From Anaerostipes sp. (lineage in GTDB: Bacteria > Bacillota > Clostridia > Lachnospirales > Lachnospiraceae): a stretch of DNA of 41,982 bases. Positions 28,040 to 37,262 of the stretch are shown in pieces. The stretch covers positions 1 through 41,982 of the forward strand of contig JAQWFL010000023.1 in assembly GCA_028704435.1 (NCBI GenBank). Reading direction: 5' to 3'. Position numbers and translations under genes: made by a program. The stretch's first letter is position 1. Each line of letters opens with the position of its first letter. The notes below the pieces were generated by a model that saw only the letters and a program-made list of their open reading frames with translations, did no database searches and was not told the origin of the DNA.

Positions 28040-28256
28040 TTATTTAATACCGTATTCTTGATACAACCTTTTTCGGAACTTTGAATCATTGATGGATTTT
28101 TTTATGTCATTCACTCTTTCGTCTTCAAACAAACGATTCATTCATGTAGATAAACGAGTTTCTCCTCGTGCCTCTCCTCGCTTTTCTCCAATTGCTTCGC
28201 TGCTTTTTTTCATATCTTCAATTGCCTGGCACACATTTACCACCCCACTCTCGTTC
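28040..28256 (-). pseudogene. Remnant of an Rpn-type PD-(D/E)XK nuclease/transposase
   Basis: One minus-strand frame reads VVNVCQAIEDMKKSSEAIG, then a GEKRGEARGE basic repeat, an in-frame TGA near 28183, and continues MNRLFEDERVNDIKKSIND to end KRLYQEYGIK before TAA at 28040. This is the pattern of the C-terminal 65-70 residues of Rpn-family recombination-promoting nucleases common in Clostridia. The nuclease core is absent and the upstream sequence becomes simple A/T. It abuts the rplJ promoter. Confidence 0.6.
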
Positions 28257-28338
28257 TTTTATATATATTACCATTAAAAAGGAATTTGACAACATCTTTT
28301 TCCAAATTTATCTATAAAAAATTAAATTTATATTCTAT

Positions 28339-28377
28339 AAAAAACATGAGCCCCGAAAAAAATCGAGACTCATGTTT
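28339..28377 (-). terminator. Terminator of the YjbQ gene
   Basis: AAACATGAGTCTCGA pairs with TCGGGGCTCATGTTT around a T-rich loop and is followed by further T residues. Confidence 0.8.
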
Positions 28378-28432
28378 CACTTATTTTGGAACATTTTCAA
28401 AAATGATTGACACTACTTTTTCATTTTTGTAA

Positions 28433-28954
28433 TTATTCACCCATAACAATTACTTTACATCGGCGGCTTCTTTCACGACTGCGATCAAAATCTGCAAAAT
28501 AGACATATCCTGTAGCTCCAACCCCAAGTTTTCCATCTGCCACTTCAAAAGTTTCACTAGATCCTAAAATTGTTGATTTTAAATGTGCATCTGCATTAAA
28601 TAACTGTGTTCGGTCTCCACCTGGAAGATAAAAATCAACATCTGGCCAAGTTTCTACCTCTTCAAAATGCTTCTCTCCTGGATAAACATATTGACCCCAG
28701 TCTGTTTGATTTGGAATAATTTTCTCCAGCACATTGTTCAAATCCTCTTGAAGGAATTCATCTCCTGCTTCATTGTAATCGTGGACAAATTCTTCAAAAA
28801 ACACTGAACATGTTGTATGTGCTGTTAATACAACACAGATACCTTCCTTAATTCCACTACTTTTAATTGCTTTTCTTACTTGTTGTGTAATATCAATATA
28901 AGTAGGCGTCGTTCCATGTGATTTCAAATCAATCTGTTCTTTATAAACTGCCAT
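28433..28954 (-). CDS. YjbQ (UPF0047) family protein
   Basis: 173 residues of a widely conserved single-domain family. HTTCSVFF near residue 46 and the C-terminal VYFADFDRSRERSRR segment are family marks. Some members have been reported to replace thiamin phosphate synthase weakly, but the physiological role is unsettled. AGGAGGATCAT precedes the ATG. It is transcribed alone, from a promoter surrounded by a perfect 10-bp inverted repeat, and ends in its own terminator. Confidence 0.8.
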   Translation of the reverse strand: MAVYKEQIDLKSHGTTPTYIDITQQVRKAIKSSGIKEGICVVLTAHTTCSVFFEEFVHDYNEAGDEFLQEDLNNVLEKIIPNQTDWGQYVYPGEKHFEEVETWPDVDFYLPGGDRTQLFNADAHLKSTILGSSETFEVADGKLGVGATGYVYFADFDRSRERSRRCKVIVMGE

Positions 28955-29026
28955 ATGATCCTCCTATGACTTGAATACTATAACATCTGTATCTTTTTTA
29001 TCTTTTACAATTTTTTCTTTTTATCT

Positions 29027-29064
29027 TTGTCCATATATGATATAATCATTTCACATATGGACAA
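29027..29064 (-). promoter_or_regulatory. YjbQ promoter inside a perfect inverted repeat
   Basis: TTGTCCATAT (29027-29036) and ATATGGACAA (29055-29064) are exact complements 18 bp apart. On the minus strand the right copy supplies a TTGTCC -35, and TATCAT 16 bp downstream is the -10. The repeat brackets the promoter as an operator would. Confidence 0.6.
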
Positions 29065-29155
29065 GGATTTATAAAACTTTCATCTTATGAAATCAGGATT
29101 ACGAACTACCAATTCAAATCATCCTTTTTTCTATTATGAACATGAAATCAGACGC

Positions 29156-29830
29156 TTATATTCTCTTAACTAATTCCTTTGGAATTACCGGCGTGCCTTG
29201 TCCATAAAAATGAAACAATTCTACAGCTTGTGTGACTTGTTCTTTGGTCATCTTCCTTGGTTCTCCAATAGCTTTTGCCGATAAGTATGTCTTTGCTGCT
29301 TCTTCTAGATATACTGCTGCACATAATGCCTGTTTTAGATTTTCTCCCACAGCCATTACCCCATGATTAGCTAAAATCACTGCAAGCGAATCCCCTAGAT
29401 TCTCTACAGTATCAATTCCCATATCTACGCTCCCTGCAGAACTAAATGGTGTAACCTTAACATTTCCACCACAGGCATTTGCCAGCGTTGTTAAGTTTAC
29501 TTCAAACTCATCTTCAACGAGTCCAACTGCGGTTGCATATGGCTGATGTGTGTGAATGACCGAATTAATATCTTCTCTATGTTTGTATATATACAATAGT
29601 CCTTCTGTATCCGAAGACGTCTTTCTTGTTCCTTCTATTACATTTCCATCTATATCCATTACTAAAACATCCGCTGGTACCATATCTTCATAAATCATAC
29701 CTGATGGTGTAATCAATATTTCCCCGCTCGGCATTCGCATACTTACATTCCCACCAGATAATGCGATGAGACCATAGCGGTCCATCTTCATCCCCGCTTT
29801 TGTCATCTGTGCTTTTTCTTTTTCAAACAT
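29156..29830 (-). CDS. Class II aldolase/epimerase of the AraD/FucA family
   Basis: 224 residues. SGGNVS and TPSG bind phosphate; H93, H95 (HTHQP) and H156 (NHG) are zinc ligands. At the catalytic position the protein has Asp (D74 in SSDTEG), as in L-ribulose-5-phosphate 4-epimerase, where L-fuculose-phosphate aldolase has Glu. It is last in the galactitol-type PTS operon, so its substrate is the phosphorylated product of that transporter. Epimerase or aldolase activity cannot be settled from this residue alone. Confidence 0.85.
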   Translation of the reverse strand: MFEKEKAQMTKAGMKMDRYGLIALSGGNVSMRMPSGEILITPSGMIYEDMVPADVLVMDIDGNVIEGTRKTSSDTEGLLYIYKHREDINSVIHTHQPYATAVGLVEDEFEVNLTTLANACGGNVKVTPFSSAGSVDMGIDTVENLGDSLAVILANHGVMAVGENLKQALCAAVYLEEAAKTYLSAKAIGEPRKMTKEQVTQAVELFHFYGQGTPVIPKELVKRI

Positions 29831-29842
29831 TTTTACTCCTTT

Positions 29843-30337
29843 TTATTTACATGCCTGTTTTTTTAAACGTTTACGCCCGTCTCTTCTTGCAATCACAATA
29901 AGTGACTCAGGATCTACCTTATACTCTAATTCTGCAAATAAATCTTCGATTTCTTCTTTATTCTCAAATTCGCTTAAGCGAATCCAATATCGTCCTTTGA
30001 AAAGAGAACCCCCATTTAAGGAAACATATAATCGTTGATTACCTGACACATACCGCATCTGAATTTGTTTTATTTCATCAACTTGATACACTTGTTCCCG
30101 ACCATAGGCAGAGAAAATAATTTTTCCATCTCCAGAATATATTTTTTGCGGATTACTAATTGATACAAAGGCATTAAATGTATTGTAAAGGGCTAGTATC
30201 ATCACAAATGCAAACAATGCTTTACTCTCTCCAAATACAATTTGATATAGGGAAAATAATGCAATAAGCCCCGTAAATACTGCTGTTGCTGTAACTTGTA
30301 TAGAAAAATGTGTCGGATGATAATTATATTCTTTCAT
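29843..30337 (-). CDS. Small membrane protein of unknown function
   Basis: I do not recognise this 164-residue protein. It has two hydrophobic segments (about 12-33 and 40-58), then a soluble beta-rich domain (about 65-145) resembling bacterial PH-like domains, and a basic C-terminus (RRDGRKRLKKQACK). It lies 18 bp after the IIC gene and 12 bp before the aldolase gene, so it belongs to the operon. A role near the permease is possible but unsupported. GAGGG precedes the ATG. Confidence 0.7.
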   Translation of the reverse strand: MKEYNYHPTHFSIQVTATAVFTGLIALFSLYQIVFGESKALFAFVMILALYNTFNAFVSISNPQKIYSGDGKIIFSAYGREQVYQVDEIKQIQMRYVSGNQRLYVSLNGGSLFKGRYWIRLSEFENKEEIEDLFAELEYKVDPESLIVIARRDGRKRLKKQACK

Positions 30338-30355
30338 AAGTTCCCTCTTTTCATC

Positions 30356-31717
30356 TTATTTTGCTGCATGAATTTCCTGAGCTTCTTTTAAGATACGTTT
30401 ACGATTCCACACTGCTAACGCTAATGCAATAACAACTCCTACAGCAATTCCAATTGCCCCAAAATTATGAATACGAACTAATGCCCATGTTAATGGATTC
30501 GCTCCATCACAGATAGAAGAAATTGTTGTTGCCCCAGATGGAATTGAAAATTTAACAGATTTTGCTACGCTTGTTACCATTGGTGCTAAATCTGTAGAAA
30601 TATACAATCCAGAAATAATACAAATAATACCTGTAATCAAGGTTCTAAACCCATTTCCACCTACCAAAGGGACAACTAGGACAAAAATATATGGAAATAC
30701 TGCTAAATCTGCCATTGGTAATACTGTGTTTCCTGGTAGAATAACAGCCAAGAAAACAGATAATGGAACTAAAATTAACGAAACAGTCAAACAGATTGGA
30801 TGACCTACACCAACTGCCGAATCAAGTCCAATATATATTTTTCCACGATTCTTAAATCTTTTTGAGACAAATGATGAGGCTGACTCAGAAAGTGGCATTA
30901 ATCCTTCCATCAATAGTGCTGCCATCTTTGGAATCAATACTAACACTGCCCCCAATGTGATACCTGTTTGTAATGTCTTTGCTACATCATATCCTGCTAA
31001 AGCTCCAATCACAGTTCCCAAAACAGTTCCAACTAAAATTGGCTCTCCAAACACTCCAAATCTCTTTTGTAATTTATCAACATTAATATCAATATTTCTG
31101 ACCCCTGGAATGCACTCAATCACCTTGTTTACAATAAGTGCAATTGGTACAAAGGCCGCTGTGAATCCATGCGGTAAAGATACCCCGGGCATTCCCAGTG
31201 TCTCCTCTACTTTCGGTGCCGTCCAGTCACCAATAACCATTGTAATTACCATATTTACTGCTGTTGCAATTAATCCAATATAAAAGTTTCCAGTTAAAGC
31301 AACAACCAAAGCCCCCGTAAATGCAAAATGCCAATAATCCCAAATATCAACATCTATTGTCTGTGTTGTATTTGTAATTAACATAATAATATTAATGGCT
31401 AATCCAAATGGGATCATAATCATTCCAATCTTAGATCCAAAAGCAATCGCTGCCGCTGCTGGCCAGCCTACATCTACAGTTGATAGACTAAGTCCAAATC
31501 TTGTTGTCATTGTTTGAACTGCTGGTGCCAAACTATCCCCCATGGCTCCGATTACAAGATTCAAGCCTACAAAACCAACTCCAACCGTTAATCCTGAACG
31601 CAATGCTTTTCCAGGCTTTGCTCCTAAAATAATTCCAAATATAGTTAATATAATTGGCATCATTACAGTTGCACCAAGTCCTGAGATAAAATCAAATACT
31701 CCTAATATAGCTGACAT
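30356..31717 (-). CDS. PTS galactitol-type IIC component
   Basis: 453-residue polytopic permease of the Gat/Sgc family. It has about a dozen hydrophobic segments, with family motifs such as LGAKPGKALRSGLTVGVGFVG near the N-terminus, the cytoplasmic KVEETLGMPGVSLPHG loop, and GLDSAVGVGHP. It transports and helps phosphorylate a polyol or sugar. It is 43 bp after IIB and followed by the small membrane protein. The true substrate need not be galactitol, since no galactitol-phosphate dehydrogenase or GatYZ genes are adjacent. Confidence 0.9.
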   Translation of the reverse strand: MSAILGVFDFISGLGATVMMPIILTIFGIILGAKPGKALRSGLTVGVGFVGLNLVIGAMGDSLAPAVQTMTTRFGLSLSTVDVGWPAAAAIAFGSKIGMIMIPFGLAINIIMLITNTTQTIDVDIWDYWHFAFTGALVVALTGNFYIGLIATAVNMVITMVIGDWTAPKVEETLGMPGVSLPHGFTAAFVPIALIVNKVIECIPGVRNIDINVDKLQKRFGVFGEPILVGTVLGTVIGALAGYDVAKTLQTGITLGAVLVLIPKMAALLMEGLMPLSESASSFVSKRFKNRGKIYIGLDSAVGVGHPICLTVSLILVPLSVFLAVILPGNTVLPMADLAVFPYIFVLVVPLVGGNGFRTLITGIICIISGLYISTDLAPMVTSVAKSVKFSIPSGATTISSICDGANPLTWALVRIHNFGAIGIAVGVVIALALAVWNRKRILKEAQEIHAAK

Positions 31718-31760
31718 AATTTCCTCCTTTATACTCTTAGCTTAAAAATCATAATAGTTT

Positions 31761-32045
31761 CTACTTCTTCATTTGTTCTAGTACATCTTCTTGTAATTTG
31801 TCCATTCCCATTCCTGTTAATAGCGGAAGTCCTGCAAGAACTGGACACTTTGCGTCCTTTGGTGCCGTTGTTGTTGCAATACAAAAATCATAATTCTCTG
31901 ATTTTGCCACGATTTCTGCAACTTTACATTGTTCCATCTTGAATTGTCCTTCATACCCATTGGAATTCAAGAATTCGGTAATTTTTTGATTTGCCACCGT
32001 TGATGTACACACTCCTGAACCACATGCAATTAGAATTTTTTTCAT
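31761..32045 (-). CDS. PTS galactitol-type IIB component
   Basis: 94-residue phosphocarrier of the lactose/galactitol IIB fold. C8 in IACGSGVCTST is the phosphorylated cysteine; a second cysteine at 13 is unusual in the loop. AAAGGAG precedes the ATG. It lies between IIA and IIC in one operon. Confidence 0.92.
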   Translation of the reverse strand: MKKILIACGSGVCTSTVANQKITEFLNSNGYEGQFKMEQCKVAEIVAKSENYDFCIATTTAPKDAKCPVLAGLPLLTGMGMDKLQEDVLEQMKK

Positions 32046-32084
32046 AGTTTTTCTCCTTTTTGATATATGTTTTTTTATTGTTGC

Positions 32085-32549
32085 TTAATTAATTAAATCT
32101 TTCAAAACTTTATTAATCTTGTCTTTATCACCTTTTTTTATAATAGATAGCATTTCCTGATCCTGACATGTGGCAATTAATTTTTGTAATAATCCAAGCT
32201 GTTCTTCTTTTTGCTTAATTGCCAGCATAAATAAAATTTCAACGTCAACAGTCTCATCTTCCATTCCCATTACATGAAACTGTACTGGTTTTTCCAAAAT
32301 CCCAAGACAAACTGCTGGATTGTTCACATACTCTGGATCTGTATGTGGAATTGCAACACAAATTTCTCCCGTTGGTAAACCTGTTGGAAATTCTCTTTCT
32401 CTTTTCTTTATCGCCTCCTCATAATCTTCTGTTACATACCCTTCTTTAAATAAGGCAGTTGCCATTTGTCCCAATACTTCTTGATCACTATTTCCTGATA
32501 AAGAATATGCAATATATTTTTTTTCTCTATCAAATGCGATTTGTTCCAT
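32085..32549 (-). CDS. PTS galactitol-type IIA component
   Basis: 154 residues from the ATG ending at 32549, chosen because AAGGAGGATAACA precedes it; an upstream in-frame ATG lies inside the regulator gene without a site. H69 in AIPHT accepts phosphate from HPr. The first 20 bases overlap the 3' end of the regulator gene in another frame, so translation is probably coupled to it. Confidence 0.92.
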   Translation of the reverse strand: MEQIAFDREKKYIAYSLSGNSDQEVLGQMATALFKEGYVTEDYEEAIKKREREFPTGLPTGEICVAIPHTDPEYVNNPAVCLGILEKPVQFHVMGMEDETVDVEILFMLAIKQKEEQLGLLQKLIATCQDQEMLSIIKKGDKDKINKVLKDLIN

Positions 32550-34593
32550 TGTTATCCTCCTTATTGCATTGAATTTCAATGCGCTTAATTGTATTTAGCA
32601 TGTCCTTGATTTCGGTAATGTTATCTAATTCATTTTTAATTTCTTCATTTCCAAAAATCATTGTCATGTCATAAATCGCTCGGTTAATACTTTGAGCACT
32701 CATAATACTAAGTCCTATAATATATTTTACCGGGTCATTTATTTCACTATAAAATTTGACAGGTGTCTTCAATCTTACAATACTTGCTGCTTCCTTAATT
32801 ACTCCCATTTCGGTATCTGAATGAGGAACTGCAATTCCAGGATAAATCACAACGTATGGTCCATTTTTCTTAATATTTGAAACCATACCTTCAATGTACT
32901 GCTTTTCGACTGCCCCATCTTCATAGAGCAGTTTCCCTGCTTCCCTGACTGCTTCCTCCCAATCTGAAGCCTCATAATCCAATTCAATCTTTTTTAATGA
33001 CAACAATGAATAAAACGCATCAACACCTTCGGTTTCGGTTATTTCTACTCTATCATTTCTTTTTTGATGTCTCTTTCTTTCCTCGTTCCTTACTTTCATT
33101 GCCATAATCTGAATATCACAGATATCATTGTCATTTAACATTGGGGTTTTTACTTGAATATGAGGAAGTTGTGTACCTGAAATCGGCACTGTTGAAACAA
33201 TCATTTCTGCACCACTGTTTTCAATTTCCTTCATGTTATGCGCCGATGATACATTTACGACTTCAATAATTCCATCCAGACACTTCAACCTTGCCAGCAT
33301 CAGTTGTGCTGTTCCTCTTCCAGTGGCACATACTAAAGCAACGGCAACAATCTTTCGCTTTGCATCCTCTGCTTTATCCTTTTCGATTACTGATGCAAAA
33401 TACAATACCATAAATGACATTTCATCTTTTGAAAAGCTCTTTCCAATATAGTCTTCCAATGGTTGAATTTGTTTTTGAACTATTTTGAAAATATTGGGAT
33501 AGATACGTTCTAGTTCATCACAGAGAGGGTTGGAAAGAATCTCTCCGTTTTGCAATCTATGTACCGCAGAACGCATATGATCTACCAATAAATCATAGAG
33601 AGAGAAGTCTAAATAAAAATCAATTCCAAAGCTATTGGATATCTGATATACAATTTCACCAATGAGAATCCTCACATCAAACATATCTAACTTATTAACA
33701 TTATTTTTTAGATAACTCTTACCTCTTAAACATGCTGTATAGTTTAATACTTCTTGTTCTGGAGCCTGAAATTTATATTCTTCTCCTAGGCGTACAAACA
33801 ATCTCTTACTAAACTCATATTTTGAGCTTTCTTTCAACGATTCCATCTCTTCTTGATGCAATTTGGGTAACAACTTTCCTTTATAAATTCGATTAATACT
33901 AATCAACAATTCAATGGTTGCTTCTAAAAAAGAATAATCCGTTAAAAAGACTTGTTGGTTCTCCTCTTCCTCAATTAAGAACTGCCTCACTGTTTGAAAT
34001 GCATCTAACGGATCAACTTCCCTTAACAGCAGTTTCCAAAAGACACTAAGGTTATATCCACTTTTATATAGTTGCTGCTCTCCATTTAATTCAAGCAGTC
34101 TTAGAATTCCATTCCGAATCTTCATTTCTGTTGCTTCTACTACATACCCTTTTCTCACTTGAGACACCAGTCCCATGTCATTGTCTGAAAACCAGTTTTT
34201 TAGTTCTGCCAAAGCTCTAATCATTGTATTTCGACTAACTCCCACGCGCTCTCCCAGTCGGTCAATAGTTGTATAGGATTTTGCATTTAGAAGCATCATG
34301 GCTAATATTGTTTCTCTTTCGTTCTTGGATAAGTAATATGTATAAAAATCATACTTTAATATAAATTTCTGAAATTCACCAAGATCAATATTTCTTACAT
34401 TTTCAATCCATACATCTCCATCTATATTGGTTATAATTTCTGGTAAATGACTATTTTTTAAATCTTCATTTAATTCTTTGATTTCTGCTCGGATTGTTCT
34501 CTCCTGCACTTGAAAGTCCGTAGCCAACTCAAGAATATTTTCCTTTTCACCTAGTATTAACTTATTTAGTATTTTATTACTTCGTCTATTCAT
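32530..34593 (-). CDS. PRD-containing PTS-type transcriptional regulator (BglG/MtlR-like)
   Basis: 687 residues in the order: HTH (1-60), second HTH (about 85-150), PRD1 (about 190-290), PRD2 (about 300-405), a galactitol-type IIB domain with C422, and a IIA domain with H591 (AVPHS). Such proteins activate the adjacent PTS operon and are tuned by phosphorylation from HPr and the cognate IIB. PRD2 keeps H339 (VDHM) but the second usual histidine is Tyr398 (LYF for LHF), and PRD1 has Lys where His is common. Its own sensing may thus rest mainly on H339, C422 and H591. It is the first gene of the operon. Confidence 0.88.
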   Translation of the reverse strand: MNRRSNKILNKLILGEKENILELATDFQVQERTIRAEIKELNEDLKNSHLPEIITNIDGDVWIENVRNIDLGEFQKFILKYDFYTYYLSKNERETILAMMLLNAKSYTTIDRLGERVGVSRNTMIRALAELKNWFSDNDMGLVSQVRKGYVVEATEMKIRNGILRLLELNGEQQLYKSGYNLSVFWKLLLREVDPLDAFQTVRQFLIEEEENQQVFLTDYSFLEATIELLISINRIYKGKLLPKLHQEEMESLKESSKYEFSKRLFVRLGEEYKFQAPEQEVLNYTACLRGKSYLKNNVNKLDMFDVRILIGEIVYQISNSFGIDFYLDFSLYDLLVDHMRSAVHRLQNGEILSNPLCDELERIYPNIFKIVQKQIQPLEDYIGKSFSKDEMSFMVLYFASVIEKDKAEDAKRKIVAVALVCATGRGTAQLMLARLKCLDGIIEVVNVSSAHNMKEIENSGAEMIVSTVPISGTQLPHIQVKTPMLNDNDICDIQIMAMKVRNEERKRHQKRNDRVEITETEGVDAFYSLLSLKKIELDYEASDWEEAVREAGKLLYEDGAVEKQYIEGMVSNIKKNGPYVVIYPGIAVPHSDTEMGVIKEAASIVRLKTPVKFYSEINDPVKYIIGLSIMSAQSINRAIYDMTMIFGNEEIKNELDNITEIKDMLNTIKRIEIQCNKEDNNGTNRI

Positions 34594-34615
34594 ACTATCT
34601 CCTCGCTATGTTTTC

Positions 34616-34683
34616 ATTATAGGTGTATCTGTTTTATTTAAAAAGTCCCATCAAATGTTTTTTTTGTGCAACAATTTGTGCAC
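34616..34683 (-). promoter_or_regulatory. Upstream region of the PRD regulator with a tandem TTTGTGCA repeat
   Basis: TATAAT (34616-34621) is a good -10, but no clear -35 lies 17 bp upstream, as expected for an activator-dependent promoter. TTTGTGCA occurs twice on the plus strand (34663-34670 and 34675-34682), 12 bp apart, and the pair also forms a GTGCA...TGCAC dyad. This is about one activator footprint upstream. Confidence 0.45.
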
Positions 34684-34700
34684 TTTTTATAAATCAATTA

Positions 34701-34744
34701 AAAAAAGAGGCATAAAATCACGTTCTCTTGTGATTTTATGCCTT
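34701..34744 (-). terminator. Terminator of the rhamnose operon
   Basis: AGGCATAAAATCAC pairs with GTGATTTTATGCCT around an 8-nt loop and is followed by CTTTTTTT on the minus strand. Confidence 0.9.
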
Positions 34745-34764
34745 CTAATGTCGTAAAATTATTT

Positions 34765-35784
34765 CTATAATCTTTCTCCATACATATCTTCAAAATAATT
34801 GGCATATTCTCCAGAAAGAATATTCTTCCACCAATCTTCATTATCCAGGTACCACTGAATGGTCTGTGCAATTCCTGTATCAAAATTGTACGTCGGTTTC
34901 CATCCTAATTCTGTCTCTAACTTGGTTGGATCAATAGCATAACGCATATCATGCCCCGGACGGTCTGTGACATACTTAATCAACGATTCTGGTTTGTCCA
35001 ATGCTTTTAAAATTGTTTTTACTACCTCAAGATTGGTTCTCTCATTATGTCCGCCTACATTATAAACTTCTCCAATTCTTCCTTTACGAAGAATTAAATC
35101 AATGGCTTGACAATGGTCTTCTACGTGAAGCCAGTCACGGACATTTTCTCCTTTTCCATAAACAGGAAGTTCTTCGTCTGCTAACGCCCTGCTAATCATA
35201 AGAGGAATTAGCTTCTCTGGAAAATGATATGGTCCATAGTTATTGGAACATCTTGAAATTGTTACAGGAAGTCCAAATGTTCTAAAGTAAGATAATACAA
35301 ATAAATCTGCACTTGCTTTACTTGATGAATATGGACTTGATGTATGAAGGGGTGTCTCTTCGGTAAAGAACAAGTCTGGTTGGTCTAATGGAAGATCCCC
35401 ATAAACTTCATCGGTAGATACTTGATGATAGCGTACATTGTATTTTTTCGCTGCATCTAATAAAACAACAGTTCCTTCTACATTTGTTTGTACAAAAATG
35501 CTTGGATTTTCAATGGAACGATCTACGTGGCTTTCTGCTGCAAAGTTTACAACTGCATCAAACTGTTCCTTCTCAAATAAATCCATGATAAAATCACGAT
35601 CTGCAATATCGCCTTTTACAAATTTATAATTTGGTTTGTGTTCCACTGGTTTTAATGTCTCAAGATTCCCAGCATATGTTAGTAAATCTAGATTTACTAT
35701 TTCATCGTCTGGGTATTTATTTACCATATAATGAACAAAGTTTCCTCCAATGAAACCTGCTCCACCTGTCACTAATATTTTCAT
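34765..35784 (-). CDS. rfbB: dTDP-glucose 4,6-dehydratase
   Basis: Second step of dTDP-L-rhamnose synthesis. 339 residues of the extended SDR family with GGAGFIG (7-13), the STDEVYGDL catalytic segment (Thr/Asp/Glu) and YSSSKAS. The RCSNNYGPYHFPEKLIP stretch is typical of RmlB. It lies 10 bp after rfbA and is last in the four-gene operon. Confidence 0.96.
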   Translation of the reverse strand: MKILVTGGAGFIGGNFVHYMVNKYPDDEIVNLDLLTYAGNLETLKPVEHKPNYKFVKGDIADRDFIMDLFEKEQFDAVVNFAAESHVDRSIENPSIFVQTNVEGTVVLLDAAKKYNVRYHQVSTDEVYGDLPLDQPDLFFTEETPLHTSSPYSSSKASADLFVLSYFRTFGLPVTISRCSNNYGPYHFPEKLIPLMISRALADEELPVYGKGENVRDWLHVEDHCQAIDLILRKGRIGEVYNVGGHNERTNLEVVKTILKALDKPESLIKYVTDRPGHDMRYAIDPTKLETELGWKPTYNFDTGIAQTIQWYLDNEDWWKNILSGEYANYFEDMYGERL

Positions 35785-35794
35785 TTGTATCTCC

Positions 35795-36676
35795 TTATTT
35801 GTCTAAAAACTTTCCATCCATAACATCCATTAAATACTTTCCATATTGATTCTTTTTCAATGGTTCAATATTATCTAGTAACACATCTTTGGAAATCCAA
35901 CGATTTAAATATGCGATTTCTTCTAAGCATGCAATTTTTCTATGTTGATGTGTCTCCACTGTCTTTACAAAGTTAGTAGCTTCTACCAGTGACTCATGGG
36001 TTCCAGTATCCAGCCATGTAAATCCCTGTCCTAAAAGCTCTACATCAAGCTCATTATTCTCAAGATAAATTTTGTTCAAATCTGTAATCTCAAGTTCTCC
36101 TCTATCAGAAGGCTTTAACTGCTTTGCATACTCTACAACTCGGTTATCATAGAAATAAAGTCCTGTAACGCAGTAATTTGATTTTGGATGCTCTGGTTTT
36201 TCTTCAATAGAAACTGCCTTTCCATCTCCGTCAAATTCCACAATTCCAAAACGCTCTGGGTCATCCACATAATACCCAAATACAGTTGCCCCAACCTTCT
36301 TATTGGCTGCTGCCTTTAAACGCTTTGTAAGTCCATGACCGTGGAAAATGTTATCTCCAAGAACCATTGCTACATTATCATCTCCAATAAATTCTTCTCC
36401 TATTACAAATGCCTGTGCAAGTCCATCTGGAGACGCCTGTATTTCATAAGATAAACGAACTCCAAACTGATTTCCATCTCCTAATAAAGCTTCAAATCTC
36501 GGTGTGTCTTCTGGTGTTGAGATAATCAAAATATCACGAATCCCTGCATTCATCAGCACGGATAACGGATAATAGATCATCGGCTTATCATAAATGGGTA
36601 AAAGTTGTTTTGATGTTACCATAGTAAGAGGATAAAGTCTCGTTCCTGAACCCCCTGCAAGAATAATTCCCTTCAT
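35795..36676 (-). CDS. rfbA: Glucose-1-phosphate thymidylyltransferase
   Basis: Makes dTDP-glucose from dTTP and glucose-1-phosphate. 293 residues. The nucleotide loop [11 protein letters not shown] is at 8-18, the VLGDNIFHG metal motif near 109, and the [20 protein letters not shown] signature follows. Third gene of the rfbDCAB operon. Confidence 0.96.
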   Translation of the reverse strand: MKGIILAGGSGTRLYPLTMVTSKQLLPIYDKPMIYYPLSVLMNAGIRDILIISTPEDTPRFEALLGDGNQFGVRLSYEIQASPDGLAQAFVIGEEFIGDDNVAMVLGDNIFHGHGLTKRLKAAANKKVGATVFGYYVDDPERFGIVEFDGDGKAVSIEEKPEHPKSNYCVTGLYFYDNRVVEYAKQLKPSDRGELEITDLNKIYLENNELDVELLGQGFTWLDTGTHESLVEATNFVKTVETHQHRKIACLEEIAYLNRWISKDVLLDNIEPLKKNQYGKYLMDVMDGKFLDK

Positions 36677-36695
36677 TACGTCACCTGTTCCTTTC

Positions 36696-37250
36696 TTAGA
36701 ACTTAAATGTATCTTTCAGACCTTTCCACTTTTGGTCTTTTTCTGAAATAATTAACTCCATACCTTCTGGAATCGGCCAGTCAATTCCGATCTCTTCATC
36801 ATTCCACGCAAGACCGCCTTCATCTCCTGGATGATAGAAGTCTGTACATTTATAGCAAAACTCTGCCTCGTCAGAAAGTACAATAAATCCATGGGCAAAT
36901 CCCTCTGAAATATAAAACTGCTTTTTATTTTCATCTGATAATTCCACGCCAAACCATTTCCCATAAGTCTCGGAATCCCAACGTAAATCAACAGCTACAT
37001 CAAATACCGTTCCTCTAACAACACGAACTAATTTCCCTTGTGGATGTTCCTTTTGATAATGAAGTCCCCGAAGAACTCCTTTGGTTGACATGGACTGATT
37101 ATCCTGAACAAATACCATATCAAGACCAGCTTCCTTCATGTCATTTTGATTGTATGTTTCCATAAAATATCCACGTTCATCTCCAAATACACTTGGCTCG
37201 ATAACATACAATCCTTCAATATTACAAGGTGTTACTTTAATTTTTCCCAC
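36696..37250 (-). CDS. rfbC: dTDP-4-dehydrorhamnose 3,5-epimerase
   Basis: 184-residue cupin. It has the [30 protein letters not shown] core (catalytic His and Lys/Arg) and the ISEGFAHGF segment. The start codon is GTG (37250-37248). Its Shine-Dalgarno GGAGG begins at the rfbD stop, giving tight coupling. Confidence 0.95.
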   Translation of the reverse strand: MGKIKVTPCNIEGLYVIEPSVFGDERGYFMETYNQNDMKEAGLDMVFVQDNQSMSTKGVLRGLHYQKEHPQGKLVRVVRGTVFDVAVDLRWDSETYGKWFGVELSDENKKQFYISEGFAHGFIVLSDEAEFCYKCTDFYHPGDEGGLAWNDEEIGIDWPIPEGMELIISEKDQKWKGLKDTFKF

Positions 37251-37262
37251 GATTTCTTCCTC

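Noticed and set aside
28089..28277. A 62-codon plus-strand frame
   Set aside because: It lies antisense to the Rpn-like remnant, whose minus-strand translation looks far more protein-like.
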